Assembly (NCBI GenBank): GCA_003254905.1 | Contig: QANU01102670.1 | Coordinates: 385,929 to 449,928 of the forward strand | Origin: Nissolia schottii | Taxonomy: Eukaryota; Streptophyta; Magnoliopsida; Fabales; Fabaceae | Direction of reading: 5' to 3' | Length of the DNA stretch: 64,000 nt | Shown: positions 32,601 to 45,013 of the stretch, in pieces | Layout of the letters: each line of letters begins with the position of its first letter | Position numbering within the stretch: the stretch's first letter is position 1 | The notes under the pieces: generated by a model | What the model was told of the DNA's origin: nothing | Database searches by the model: none | Seen by the model: the letters and a program-made list of their open reading frames with translations, nothing else | Position numbers and translations under genes: made by a program

Positions 32601-35235
32601 TAGTAAATAGTTATTTTGAGTGGGATTCTTATACAGTCCAAAATTCCTAATCCAAATTCCTGAATCTATCTGTATGTTTATCATGAGTTGGACTAAAATA
32701 CGTTGAAAACGATTTTATTATATTCCTTCCGTAACATAGCGTAAGCATAACTAACAGATGGAGTCATTTGTTTTCTAGTGAAACCATATTTTTCTTTGGG
32801 TGCGTTAGTAAAGCCATATTTTATTAAAAAAGTATATTTATTATCAATTCAGTTTGTTTTTGCTCTAGTTATTGTGTTAGTCTGTTTTGTTTTATGCTAT
32901 ATTAATAGGGAGTCCCCCCACTAGTATATGCTATTGTCTTTTGGACCACTTTGTATTCATTCCTTCTATCCCTGAACACAACTTTTATCTTTGTCAAAAA
33001 AATCACTACAAACCATTATTCTTTATTATCTGAACAAATGAACTAAAATGTATTAATTTAAACATTTTAAAAACCTAAATGCATTATGTTAGTGTACAAG
33101 AAATTTGACTGGTGTAAAATGGAATGGAGTTTGTCAACATATGTGTGGAGTCAAAATGAAAAGCAACATATTTGGACTTTTATTTTTTCAGATTGTCACA
33201 TGTTTTTGGAGTCAAATATTTCGGCCCAAATAAATAAATAAAGCGTACTTTCTTGGCTGAAATTTTTACAAATATTTCGCCTTAGCTAATCCTATATCAA
33301 AGAACTAACATTATTGAGTAACCAAGAGAGTAGTAATTTTTTTTAAACCAACGATTGACTTTTAACTTATCCAAGGGAGAAACCTCTTAAAAATTCACTT
33401 ACCAAAAAGAACTATTTTTTAAAGATTCTCATAATTAAAGGAAAAACCTCTTTTATACATGCAGGTTTTGTTTTCAAAATTTAAAAAGACTATTAATGAT
33501 CCTTGCATTTTCATTTAATTATTCATCTTGCATATTTATTTAATTATTCATTTTGAATTATGCACAAACATTTAAAAAGTTATTAAAAATTATCCGTATT
33601 TAATAATTTCATTTTTATTTATTAAAGTGCCTCATAACTATTCTATAGAGTGAATCTCAACTTTTGGTCTAACCAATAGGATTGTCACTTAAATTGGGTC
33701 ACGAATAACCAACATTTTTGAAGCATAACAGTACAATTTAATAATTAAGTTTGACTTGTCATATCTCATGCAACCGTAGGAATAGTTCTTCGATTTTTTT
33801 ATTTAATTATTTATTTCTGCCTCTCTTTTCAGGCGGGTCATTTGCGTACTTAAGAGTGGAGCTAGGAGACTTCGTGGCCTTCGTAGCTGCCGGAAACATC
33901 CTCCTCGAATACGTAATAAGCGGCGCCGCCGTAGCCCGGTCATGGACCTCATACTTCGCCACACTGTGCAACCACGACCCCGACGACTTCCGCATAACAG
34001 CCCACAAGCTGAGCTCCGACTACAGCCACCTTGACCCCATAGCAGTCGGAATCCTCATGATCATCACCATCCTCGCAGTGTACAGCACAAAAGGCTCCTC
34101 CATCTTCAACTACATCGCCTCCGTCTTCCACATGATCGTCATCGCCTTCATCATAATCGCAGGCCTCACCCACGCCAACACAGATAACTACACTCCATTC
34201 GCCCCTTTCAAGGTCCGCGGCATCTTCAAAGCCTCCGCCGTCCTCTTCTTCGCCTACGTGGGCTTTGACGCGGTTTCAACCATGGCAGAGGAGACCAAGA
34301 ACCCTGGCAGGGACATCCCTATCGGGCTCGTGGGCTCAATGGTAATTACAACCACGGCGTACTGCCTCCTGGCGGTTACGCTCTGCCTGATGCAACCCTA
34401 CAAGACAATCGACCCAAACGCACCGTTTTCGGTTGCGTTTAGTGCCGTTGGAATGAATTGGGCAAAGTACATCGTCGCGTTGGGGGCATTAAAGGGAATG
34501 ACGACGGTTTTGTTGGTTAGTGCGGTGGGCCAGGCCCGTTACCTGACCCACATTGCCCGGACCCACATGATGCCCCCTTGGTTCGCTCACGTTCACGAGA
34601 AGACCGGTACGCCGGTCAACGCCACGATTTCAATGCTTGCGGCAACGGCGGTGATTGCTTTCTTCACAGATCTCGGGATCCTCGCTAACCTGTTGTCGAT
34701 CTCCACTCTCTTCATCTTCATGCTCGTGGCATTAGCACTTCTGGTGCGGAGGTACTATTCGAGTGGGGTCACCACGAAGGGGAATCAGGTGAAGCTCATC
34801 GTGTGCCTCGTGATGATTCTAGGGTCCTCTGTCGGGATCTCTGTTTACTGGGCAAGTAGTGACGGTTGGATTGGGTATGTGGTGGCTGTGCCGTTTTGGG
34901 CTTTGGGGACCGGTGGGCTTTGGCTTTTTGTTCCGCAGGCGAAGCAGCCTAAGCTTTGGGGGGTGCCTTTGGTTCCGTGGCTCCCTTCTCTGTCCATTGC
35001 CATCAACATATTCCTCCTTGGATCTATCGATTCCAAATCGTTTATCAGGTTTGGGGTTTGGACGGGGTTTATGCTGGTTTACTACTTCTTCTTGGGGCTG
35101 CACGCTTCGTATGATACGGCGAAGGAGTTTGAGAGCAAGAGTAGGAACGAGGAAGCTGGGAAGGAGTGGAACAAGGTGGAAGAGGCAGCGAAAGGAGAAG
35201 TGCCTGTGGCACTGGCAGCTGCTGCTTCTAGTTGA
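29617..35235 (+). CDS. Cationic amino acid transporter, CAT1/5/8 type
   Basis: Two exons, 29617-30040 and 33833-35235, join in phase at AG/GC to give 608 residues, typical for plant CATs (APC superfamily). These proton-coupled carriers move lysine, arginine and other amino acids across the plasma membrane or endomembranes. Exon 1 has a hydrophilic N-terminus (about 80 residues) and the first membrane segment GAVIGSGIFVLTG (90-102). Exon 2 has the remaining hydrophobic segments, including the conserved FFAYVGFDAVSTMAEETKNP and GQARYLTHIAR blocks. A cytosolic Glu/Lys-rich tail ends VALAAAASS. No lesion was seen. The 3792-bp intron holds a Pack-MULE. Exon 2 is GC-rich relative to the flanks. The exact subtype is uncertain. 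Confidence 0.93.
31043..32286 (-). mobile_element. Pack-MULE B in the CAT intron, with captured RING E3 fragment
   Basis: A 1244-bp element whose ends match Pack-MULE A: (G)GGTTAATTAAGTTTTTA on both sides, extended into TIRs of roughly 180 bp with blocks such as GGTTTTAGTC, GATTTTGGTCCC and GATGACATG. Flanking 9-mers TTCGATAGA (31034-31042) and TTCTATAAA (32287-32295) match at 7 of 9, a decayed MULE target duplication. The GC-rich interior carries a piece of a host gene on the minus strand. No transposase. Confidence 0.88.
31490..31902 (-). pseudogene. Captured BOI-type RING E3 ligase fragment with its intron
   Basis: On the minus strand: LSSQIKQHRDEIDQLLHAQ, then a 71-bp GT...AG interval (GTACAATTCC ... 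CATATATCAG), then GEELRRASTEKRHRQYR, ALLSTAEETVERRLREKEAE and RAMRRNTELEA. This is the coiled-coil region of the BOI/SBP1-like RING ubiquitin ligases, with the intron at the expected place between the two helical blocks. The RING is absent and homology ends after about 90 codons. Retention of the intron shows capture from genomic DNA. The frame also stays open through the intron. Confidence 0.82.
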
Positions 35236-35259
35236 TGATATGTCAAAGTGAAAATCCAA

Positions 35260-36434
35260 TAGGTTTCCACGACTACTAATTTCTTTTACAGTTTGTTAAT
35301 GTGTTTTCAGTTTTTACGGATTTGTGATGCTAAATTATCTGTATAGATGGCAAAAGGCTTTAGCTCAGTTAGTACAAGTTTTACAAAGTCAAAAATCTTT
35401 TAAGTGTGTATATTGTGATATGTTGATGCTGGGGGTTTGACAATCCTCTACCATACTTCTTTACTGTGAAATTTTATAGCGTTTTCCAATCAAAAAACCG
35501 TTAACCCAAACGGAACCTATCCACTAACGTCAGCACTGGTCCCCTCCATTGCATTACCTGATCCTGAAAAAGTTCGTTGATATAGATACAATTCTAATTC
35601 TAATACCTCGCATCTACACACACTTATAATATAGTAGTGAGACCGAAAAAGAAGTGAGTGCATTCTTGATAAAACTGGAATAATCCACTTCTATTGTAAG
35701 CGTCTTCAAATGTGCTAGTGTTAGGATTGAATCATGCAGCAATCATTCACTAATCCATTTATCGTTAAGCCCAAGTCAGAATTTATAATTATGATATTTT
35801 CATTGATAATCCTAGATTACCCGTTATCCTAGTCGTATATGGATAGATGATTTATTGACATTAGAATATAGCTTGGTTGGTAACGCTAACCCACTAGCTG
35901 GGCTGTTACAAAAGAACCTGACACTAGGATTAAACTATAATTCTCCTTAATAAATACAAAACGATTGTATGTATTTTAGTTGAATTGAGTTAGTGCTTTG
36001 ATTAACAGATTCTAAAGTTCGAGAAATGCAATGAGTGTGTTTGGACTTTGGAGCCAAGGACCCCACAACCTGCTTCCGTAAATGAACTAAAAAGTTGTCA
36101 TTACCCTATATTCATACATCATATTCAAATAAAGTCTAATTTTTCCATTGACAATGACTTAAATGCACCTTTTTCTTAAATGGGTATGAGTGATTATGGC
36201 TCCTTATGTTGTGTTTCAATTTGGCTGATCTTTTTCTTTTTATAAAAAAATGTTCATGATTTGTTTGAGACTCACAGATTTGGTGATTCTTTAGCAGAAG
36301 ACTTCTTGATATGCACTAGGTAGCTACTTGAATTCTTGTTTTTTGGGTTCAGTTTTTTATTGTTTTTGACAAGTGGGTATGAGCTAATGAAATCTGTGTA
36401 AGTTTTCAGTTCTTGTCTTCTGGCACTTAAGTAA
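35260..36434. other. Intergenic DNA, CAT 3' flank to NPH3 pseudogene
   Basis: The CAT 3' flank is followed by AT-rich sequence without recognisable genes or repeats. The last few hundred bases may be the remains of an NPH3 promoter or leader. Confidence 0.4.
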
Positions 36435-39400
36435 ATGGCTTGCATGACATTGGGTTCCAAACCTGATGCATTCCAGCGTGAAGGGAAGGCCCCGTATCTA
36501 AACTCTGTCCTTATCTATCATATAAATGCCAATGTTGATGTTGTTCTCTCTTAATTTCTGATATCCCTTCACTGATTCTTTCTTTTCATGTCTAGGAATA
36601 GGATGTATCCATTTATCTTTATCCTTGAATGCTTGTCAATTCCAGTCTGTGTTTGTAAGTGGTTCAGAATGTTGAACTCATTTTGAAGTCTAGCGAATAG
36701 AGATACAGTTAATAACTGATTTTTGGAAGATCTTATCCTTGCTTGACGGATCCCTCTATGTCAAATTCTCAGTTTGGCACTAGAGATCTGCGTCTGAAGT
36801 GCGAGCACAGAAGTGCTTCATTACTTTGGTCCTTTGCCCCTAATTTGAGATAATTTGTCAAAGATTTTGTATGCATGACAAAAGCCTGTAATTAGTTCTT
36901 CCTGTATAGGAGGTGTTTGTGCAAGACATGATCTTGCGACAGTCAAACAATTACCTATGAATTTTACTTTCCTGTCTCCGTTTCTTCAAGTAAAACAGTT
37001 TAAATGAGAAATGCACTCTCTGTTGGACTTTTTCATTGATAATTTGTCATTTGTATAATGTCTAATCTCTCGTTGATCTGATATAAACCATAGGTTCTGC
37101 ACAACTGGGCTACCTAGCGATATAGCTGTTAAAGTTGGTGAGATATCCTTCCATCTTCACAAGGTATCTTTTATTTATAACTTCTTGTTTGTTGCACTAT
37201 TTAAGGGGATGGTATATTGTTCTTGTTTCTTGAGTGTCTAGTCAATTTTCTTAAGTCTGGTTTATCTTCAGGATATGCTGATGCTTACATGAGTATAGAC
37301 ATGGTGGAATTTATGTTACATTTGAAGTTGTTGTCAATGTACAAGCAGCAAAAAATACCTGATGTTGCTACTAATGGAATTTTGTTGCATATAAATTGTT
37401 GTTAGGATTGGTTCCACCCCAAAAGAATAGGGTACTATCTATACATCAAATAGTCTTTCATCAAAATATTGTTTTATGACTTTACTTTCACTTCCAATTT
37501 GAACCTTACTTACATTCCTTTCCATATTTTTGGTTGGTCTTACACCATATCATTTCTTGTGTTCAATGATGTTATGTACATGTAACATGGTGAAGGGTGG
37601 CATCTAGTTCAGTTTCTGGAAAAAAGTACGAATTCTTAATTCCATTTTCTTTCATTTATCATTGGTGCAGTTCCCTTTACTATCCAGAAGAGGGGTTATG
37701 GCAATACTGATAGCTGAAGCTCCGAAATTCTGCTATAGTGTGATAAACCTCCCTGACATTCCGTGCGGGGCCAAAACATTTGAGCTAACAGCAAAGTTCT
37801 GCTATGGTGTGAAACTCGAACTCAGTGCTTCAAAGGTTGCGTGGTGTGCTGCCGAGCATCTTGAAATGACTGAGGAATACGGCGAAGGCAACCTTGTTTC
37901 ACAAACTGAGACCTTCCTTAATCAAGTGGTCCTCAGAAGTAAGAAAGACTCACTGAGGGCACTTCAAACCTGTGATGATATTCTGCCACATGCTGAAGAG
38001 CTCCACATTGTGAAAAGGTGCATTGTGTCACTCTCAGGAAAGCCATCCACTGACCCAAATCTATTTGGTTGGCCACTGCAGAGCCCTGGTGGGAGTGTTT
38101 TGTGGAATGGAATAAGTACTGGGGCAAGACCATAGAACTCAAGTTCAGATTGGTGGTATGAAGATGTAACAACTCTGAGTTTACCTCTCTAGAGGAGGTT
38201 GATATCAGTCATGGAATCTCGTGGCGTTGGGAAGGAGATCATTGCTGGTTCAATTGTTCTCAATGCAGAAAACCATCTGCTACGGTTTAATCGCCATAAA
38301 GTATTCAGTGAATCTAGCACACATTTGACACCAGAGGTTTTGGGGTCTCCACCATCTGAAGAAGACCAGAAGATTCTGCTGCAAGATATTGATCAGTCAC
38401 TTTCATTGCAAAAGGGCCTGGTCCCCACCAAGTTCTTCTTCAGTCTACTTCGGATAGCCATGATAATTCAAGTTAGCCCCTCTTGCATATCAAATATGGA
38501 GAAGCGGATTGGGATGCAGCTTGATCAAGCTGCTGTGGAAGATCTCTTGATGCCAAATTTCACAAATTCGGTGGAGACACGTTACAATGTTGACTGTGTA
38601 CAAAGAATTCTTGAACACTTCCTTGCCATGGATCAGGTGGCAGGCGGCGCCTCTCCATGTTCAATTGATGACCTCCATTCAATCGGATCGCTAACACCAA
38701 TCACCAAGGTATCCAAGCTGATTGATGGTTACCGGGCAGAGATTGCCGCAGATGTTAACTTGAAACTTCCCAACTTCCAAACCCTTGCTGCAGCAGTTCC
38801 AGAGTTTGCCAGGCCTTTGGATGATGGTCTATATCGCGCCATAGACATTTATTTCCAGGTACTTATCACAATTCAATTTTGTATTCACTTGTCACATGCA
38901 AGTGTTGGTTAAGAGAATGCTAGGTCCAAGTTTACCAATTATTTGAAACTGAATTTGTAGCAAATTTCTATGCTGGAGTGGCTGGACTAACAAACTAGCT
39001 GTTGCTGTCCTGTACAAAACTGCAGACTCACCCGTTGTTGGCGGAGCCTGAGAGAGAGCAATTATGCAGGGTGATGGATTGCCAGAAGCTCTCATTAGAA
39101 GCATGCACACATGCTGCACAAAATGAGAGGCTACCCCTCAGAGTAATAGTCCAAGTTCAATTCTTTGAGCAGCTCCAGCTCAAGACTTCAATTGCTAGCT
39201 GCTTTCTGGTTTCAGATAACCTTGATGGGTCAAGGCAATTCAGAAGTGGATTTCCTGAATCCAATGAGGGAGTGTGCACAACAGCTGCAATGGAAAATGA
39301 GGTTCTGAAACTGGGAATGGATTGCATGAGGATGAGGGTATCTGAGCTTGAGATGTAGTGTTCAAACATGGGGCAGGAGATTGAGAAATTGGGCCGTGTA

Positions 39401-39502
39401 AAGGGTTTAAGTTCAAGCACTTTGGGAACTATGGCTATGAAAAATGGCCAGAAAAAGTCTAAGATGTGCAGTGGCCAGAAAAATGGAAATAGCAAAGTTT
39501 AG
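36435..39502 (+). pseudogene. NPH3/RPT2-like BTB protein gene with three in-frame stops
   Basis: The family (NRL proteins, CUL3 adaptors in phototropin and auxin-transport signalling) has an N-terminal BTB, a central NPH3 domain and a coiled-coil C-terminus. Four exons can be placed: 36435-36493 (MACMTLGSKPDAFQREG), 37094-37163, 37671-38858 and 39026-39502. They join in frame to 597 codons and look closest to the At1g30440-type clade. Reading is stopped by TAG at 38133 (after NGISTGARP), TAG at 38190 (after TLSLPL) and TAG at 39356 (after VSELEM). A few residues are missing (for instance before MQSPGG and in the BTB), and one conserved Trp at the first splice junction is Pro. No frameshift is present. 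It is most likely a young pseudogene. Confidence 0.87.
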
Positions 39503-40445
39503 ACATTGAAGCACAGTTATGGAAAACACAAGGATTCTTGTCATGATGATAATGCATCGATCTGTTCAGTTCTTCCTTCATAGTCAACCTTCATTCATTT
39601 ACTCAAAAAAGGATATTTCTCTTCTACACTACTATGTCACATATGGTTATTGCATGCATCTCAAGCAGGCATTATGGAGATAGAAATTAAGGTCCCTGTG
39701 TACTGTAATTTTAAATTTTATTCCATGGCTTCAGCCTTTTCATCCCAATGCCTATGCGCATAATGCCTTTTGCTTCTAAGAAAATGGTATGCTCTTCTTG
39801 TAGTTATGAATAATAAGTGAGTCCATGGCCAGGCATAATTGGTTACTTCATTTTGTAAAGTTACGAGTAAGACTATTTTAAGAGTTGTATTTTCACTTCA
39901 AAGCAATGAGTGGTTTTAACTTTTGCTTTTTTACTTTTTGAGCACAAATATGTAGTATCAAGCAGCTCTAGTCTTGGAATTTATTAGAAAAATGTAGTAT
40001 CATTCATTCAATATGTTTAGGGTGAAAAATCTATTTCAGATTTGTCACTAAATCAAGCATTGCTTGTACAACTCCGTATCAAATAAATATCAACACATCG
40101 TTCTTAACATCTCATCAGGAAATGAACAAGCTTAACAAGTCAAGAGAAAGAAAAAAACAAAAAAAAAGCATATGCTTGTCCAGGACTTGTAAGTACAAGA
40201 TATAAATCTGAATGAACAAATAGAGTTGGCAACCACGCAAACATGTTCTATGCCCCTTTTCAAGACATGTCCTCTCCTCATATACATACACATATATGAT
40301 ATAGCCGTCTAACCCCTGTAAAAAAGATTCCCTTTCAATTGAAACCATTGCAGGCTGCAATATCTTATACACAAAACAATCTCTCCTCCTGTGACAGCAA
40401 CTGTGATAATATGACATACACTACACCTTCTAAATTTACCTGCCA
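39503..40445. other. Convergent 3' flanks of NPH3 pseudogene and LSD1
   Basis: No coding sequence. The right part is probably the LSD1 3' UTR (minus strand). Nothing else is recognised. Confidence 0.4.
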
Positions 40446-42665
40446 TTATTTCTTATCTGTTGTAACGCCAACAACAACATTGCTCACCTGTGAATTCACA
40501 CAAAACCTTGTAAGTAAATCTTGCTATGCTCTCAAATGCAGTAGAAATACATAACCGAACTAACACATAAAATATAAATCAATAACAATTACCAATTTGC
40601 CACTTGAGTCAACGGACATGGGATTTTCGACCACAACAGTTTGGCTCTGAGATTGGGGCATTGACTGCAGGTGATGAAATGGAATCATATACATACTCAG
40701 AATATCAGACAAGAAAAACACCAATACAACTGGAAAAAAAAAAAAAAAAAAAAAAGCATACTGTTGAAGTAGAAGGTACTGTTCCAGAGTTGGTTGTTCC
40801 ATTAGGTCTATTGGCAGGAATTGGAAGCCTCCCATTGCTCATCTATACAAAGATGGGAAAGAAGACCAAAAGCGAGGAAAAGTTTATAAGAAATCAATTT
40901 AGAAAAACTAAACATACAAAACAAAATGCATATATCATCTACCTCCATAAAACAGTAGAAAACCCTGAAAGCTGAAACAATCTCATGATTTATATATTCA
41001 TTGTACCATAACCCTTTACCCTATGTCATATTAGTAGGTTTAAAATTTTCAAATTAGACCTAACCAGCAACAACTTCCCATTTTGCAAATCCAAATAGTG
41101 CTAAACTTCTAACACTTAAACAAGATTTAGAGTGAGGAAAACTAGTGGCCAAGGAAAGCATGTCAAAGAAACCAATTATTTCAATAAAACAATAAAATTA
41201 GCATTACTTCAGGAAGTAATCGAAATTTACATTCAAATGAAGCAAGGATCATGGGATACAAAAATCACTTGAATTTTATTTTAGAGATATTGAAGCATTT
41301 GTTGAAAATATAACAGTCAATCCACATATTAAAACAATTCTATAAAGGTATACTTACATTGACATTAGTTACATATTGACATAGAGCACATTTGACAGAG
41401 GGAGCTCCATAAGGATACATGAGTGTTGTCCGGCAGTTCCCACAATGGACATGGGCAACTTGATTAGATGCTTCATAATGCAGACACAAAGCCCACCAAT
41501 AGCAACTCAGTAAACAACAAACCAATTAAAGGTGAAGAAAACACAACCAATTAAACCAGCACTGCATAAACACCCAACAACTTGTAGCATAAGCAGTAAG
41601 ATTTTAATGTGATCAAACCCATCCCATCCCATCTAAACACCATAGATGTTTTGGTTTTCTTTACATCAAAAATCTTTGACATTAGCTTCAGTTTAAGCAT
41701 CGCAGATAAGGATGGAACCTTGAAGACTGTAAAAATCAGCAATACATTGGGGCTTGTTTTAAAGTAGCAAGATAATGAACACAAGGGAGAAGATCAGGAA
41801 AGAGCACCAGAACTTTTAAGTTTTTAGTCAATACATAAGGAGCCATTGCAAGAAAGAACACCTGAACAAACTAAATTTTATTGTTTAGTCAATGACCATT
41901 GCAGCTAAACTACTCACAACAACAGCCTGAACATTAGATATCAGCCAAACCTCGTTTAGCATGACCAATACAAAGACCATAAATGACCCCAAATAAAACA
42001 GAAGCAAAGTAATCGTGTTTAAAAGTTTTTCCAGTCCATGCATACAAAAAGGCAGTATCATCCACAAACTGCATGTGAAAAACCTCCACCATTCAGGTCC
42101 AACAACCAAACTTTTAACCAACGCCATTTAACAACCTCTTACAAACATACAACTCGAAACATAAATCAACAAAACATCAGTAAAAATATAAGCTTTGACA
42201 TGCAGTGCCCCAAAATCAATATTAAACAAACAAGCTTCACACAACTGGAAACAAACAAATATATAGTACCTGGTGCAATGTTTACAGTGTGACAGCAAGA
42301 ACATCTCACACTTGTAGCTCCACGTGTGTACATTAGCAATGTCCTACAGCCGCCACAGTAAAGTTGAGACATTTCCATCCCTGCAGGAGCATTATGAAGG
42401 TAAGGTTCTAAGATAAAAGCATCCAGTCATAGCCTTTACTACATGTAAATATGCATATAGTGAACAGAGAAAAAAAAGGATATACACCAATAAATAACAC
42501 AAAAGATTCTCTAATCTTCAAATTTAAATAACAGAAACAGCGAACTAGCTTACCAGGTGGGGGGACAGAGGTAATTGTGTTGCACAATGCACAACAAACA
42601 TTGGTTGCCCCTCTAGGATAGAGCAAAATGCTCCTACACCCATTACACACAAGTTGGCTCTGCAT
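40446..42665 (-). CDS. LSD1: LSD1-type zinc finger protein
   Basis: Six coding exons on the minus strand: 42665-42554, 42380-42270, 41470-41358, 40842-40762, 40664-40593 and 40487-40446. All have GT-AG borders and sum to 176 residues plus stop. The protein carries three LSD1 zinc fingers of the form CxxCRxxLxYPxGAxxVxCxxC at about residues 7-28, 46-67 and 84-105, then a Pro/Ser/Thr-rich linker and the conserved tail [18 protein letters not shown] ending GVTTDKK. LSD1 restrains superoxide-dependent cell death and acts as a scaffold for bZIP and metacaspase partners. A 5'-UTR exon ends at 43079, where a donor (CACAG/GTATTG) is visible. In finger 1 a usual Arg is Cys (NVCCALC). An (A)n tract sits just inside the intron after the fourth coding exon. 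Confidence 0.93.
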
Positions 42666-43078
42666 AGCTGCAAAGTTAAAGACCAATCACCAGGAGACTC
42701 AATCAAAATGAAACAACATAAAAACCTATCTATCACATAAAATTGAGTCAATAAAGATTTAATCTGTACATTACATTCAATCCTTGTCAAGCACAAGAGT
42801 TGTGTCTAACACAGAATTCAAAAAGGAACCAAAAAGCATAAGGTTTGTAGCAAAATCCCAGCCAAACTAAGGGCTTGGGAAGCAGAACACGAACTTGACA
42901 AACATGAACAACCTCCAACCCCAAAATTCAAAATGGTTAATTAATCTTTGAATACTTAAAATGCCCAACACAATCAAAACTACAGATACATAAGATATCC
43001 TCAGAAAATCAATCAAAGCTCACCCAGAAACCCAAATCAAAAACAAATTAAAAAAAGGGTAAATGATCTGGCAATACC

Positions 43079-43290
43079 TGTGGCTTCTGGACCCTGCTGC
43101 AATAACCGATTCAGACAACCAAGTCAACAACAGAATCAATAAAAAAAATCTTTTTTTTTCTTTTGAGATTGAGGGTGGGGGTTCAAATCGATTACCAAGA
43201 AGCTGCGAAATTTGAGAAAGAATCTGGGGCAGAATCAAAACAGGGTGTGGATGAATGAAGACGACAAAGGTGGGTGCTTTATGATAATAT
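43079..43290 (-). promoter_or_regulatory. LSD1 5' UTR exon and promoter side
   Basis: A splice donor at 43078/43079 and an acceptor at 42668-42670 just before the ATG define a 5' leader intron of about 0.4 kb. The first exon extends to an undetermined start near 43.25-43.40 kb, where GA- and CT-rich sequence (43340-43425) resembles a plant promoter pyrimidine patch. Confidence 0.5.
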
Positions 43291-43619
43291 TGGATTGTTT
43301 TTGTTTGTCAGTTGAGGATTGGAATTTGGGATTAGATTCTGCGAAAGAAAGAAGAGAAGAATGAAAAAGGAAAAGGGGGAAAAAGAAAGAAAGGAAACCC
43401 AACCAACCCTCTCTCTCCCTTTGCTTGCTCTGTTCTGTGCTACCAATGTTTTTCCATCAAGTCTTTGATTTCGTCTTCCTTCTCCTCCTCATCCCATACC
43501 CACACACCGATTCGGAAATTTCTATGAGCTTTGGTCCACTTTTTTATTATTACTTGCACAATTTCGAAGAAAGTGATCTTTCCTTTAAAGAAATGGATTT
43601 CTTTGCTTAAATGATGAAT

Positions 43620-45000
43620 AATATTGTGAATGACTAGTCTAACATATTTCTTTTTGCTTAAAGAATATTCTATGGTAAATAATTAGTTAGAATAAGTTGA
43701 ATTTTTAATTATTAACTTGTTTAGTTGTTTTATTGATTATGCCATATATAAATATATATAACTTATCTCACTAATTAATAATAAAAAAGTCTAATTTTTA
43801 TTTATTGATAATGTAAAATTACTTATATTATAATTCAATTAGATTTTTTAAGATATATAATTTTTAAAAAAGTGAGAAAAGATTAATTATTTATATGAAT
43901 GTAACAAAATTTAATTAATTGATAGTATAAAAAAAATTACATGGTCAACGAATACAAATTAAATTCTAATAAGAAATCACACTTAATAATAAATAACAAT
44001 AAATTCAATTAAGTTGATCAATTTTTCTAAATTTATTTCCTATAAAAAAATATATTTTAAAAAGTTTAATTTTTATGTATAGTAACTCTTTTATAATGTT
44101 GTGTCATTCAATAAGGTGTTGTCAAATAACAAATCACTTTAATAATAACACATAATTAAATGTGCTAAAAAAATTATAGTTGCGGGTGAAATTTTAAAAT
44201 TTTATTTGATGATAAATAGTGAGTGAGTGTATTAATATCTCATGTTAAATGAATACATGCATATTATTTCTTTAAAAATTAAACTCATATTTTGACAACA
44301 AACTTTGAATTTTTTTTATTGTTTATGTGATTAAATATTTTTACTTTCAATCTGATTTTTATTGTATCATCGTGATATAATAACTTTTTTGATTAAATCA
44401 TGATATAGTTATAAAGTTTCAAATAGCCATTACTTGGAAAAATTCTACAATACGTGATTGACTGGTTGTTTAAAACTCTACCTATCTCGACAAAACTAAA
44501 ATAAAAAAGCAAAAATTCTACATTAGATATAAACTTAAAACAATTTCGTATGCAATTAACTTAGACCTAATTTCTTCAATAAAAATTAAACGAATGTTCT
44601 AGCATATAATATATTATATTATTTCTCTACTTAAATACATCACATAATAATATTACCTAAATTATTCGCCACTAAACCATTTTTAAGTGACTTCATCGCT
44701 TTTAGAGTTCCACATCTCTTTATAATTTTCTTCAAACATAATTATTAAGTAAATTAAATTAAATTGACAGAGTTGCAAGCCCTCACATATTTCTTACCAA
44801 TTAACAACAACCGAAAGTTAAGTTGGTAAGACAACCCAAGGAATTTACAGACAGAACTTACATCTAGCTTCTTAGACTTACCAAATCATATGGTTGATCA
44901 ATTTCCCTTTCAAATTTCCTATAATAACTCATAATCCCTTCTCCTTCATACCATATAGCATCATCACCAATCATTAATTTTTCTCACCCTGGTAAGTAAG
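43620..45000. other. AT-rich intergenic region
   Basis: Very AT-rich without open reading frames of note. The last ~60 bases (CACCATCACC-like and CCTTCATACCATATAGC) are the likely leader of the CASP-like gene. Confidence 0.45.
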
Positions 45001-45013
45001 TACTTGTTACACA

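Noticed and set aside
34819..35259. 146-residue minus-strand ORF opposite CAT exon 2
   Set aside because: Antisense shadow of a GC-rich, conserved coding exon.
38133..39358. Programmed TAG read-through or recoding of the NPH3 gene
   Set aside because: No recoding signal or precedent for three sites in one plant NPH3 gene; pseudogenisation or sequence error is simpler.
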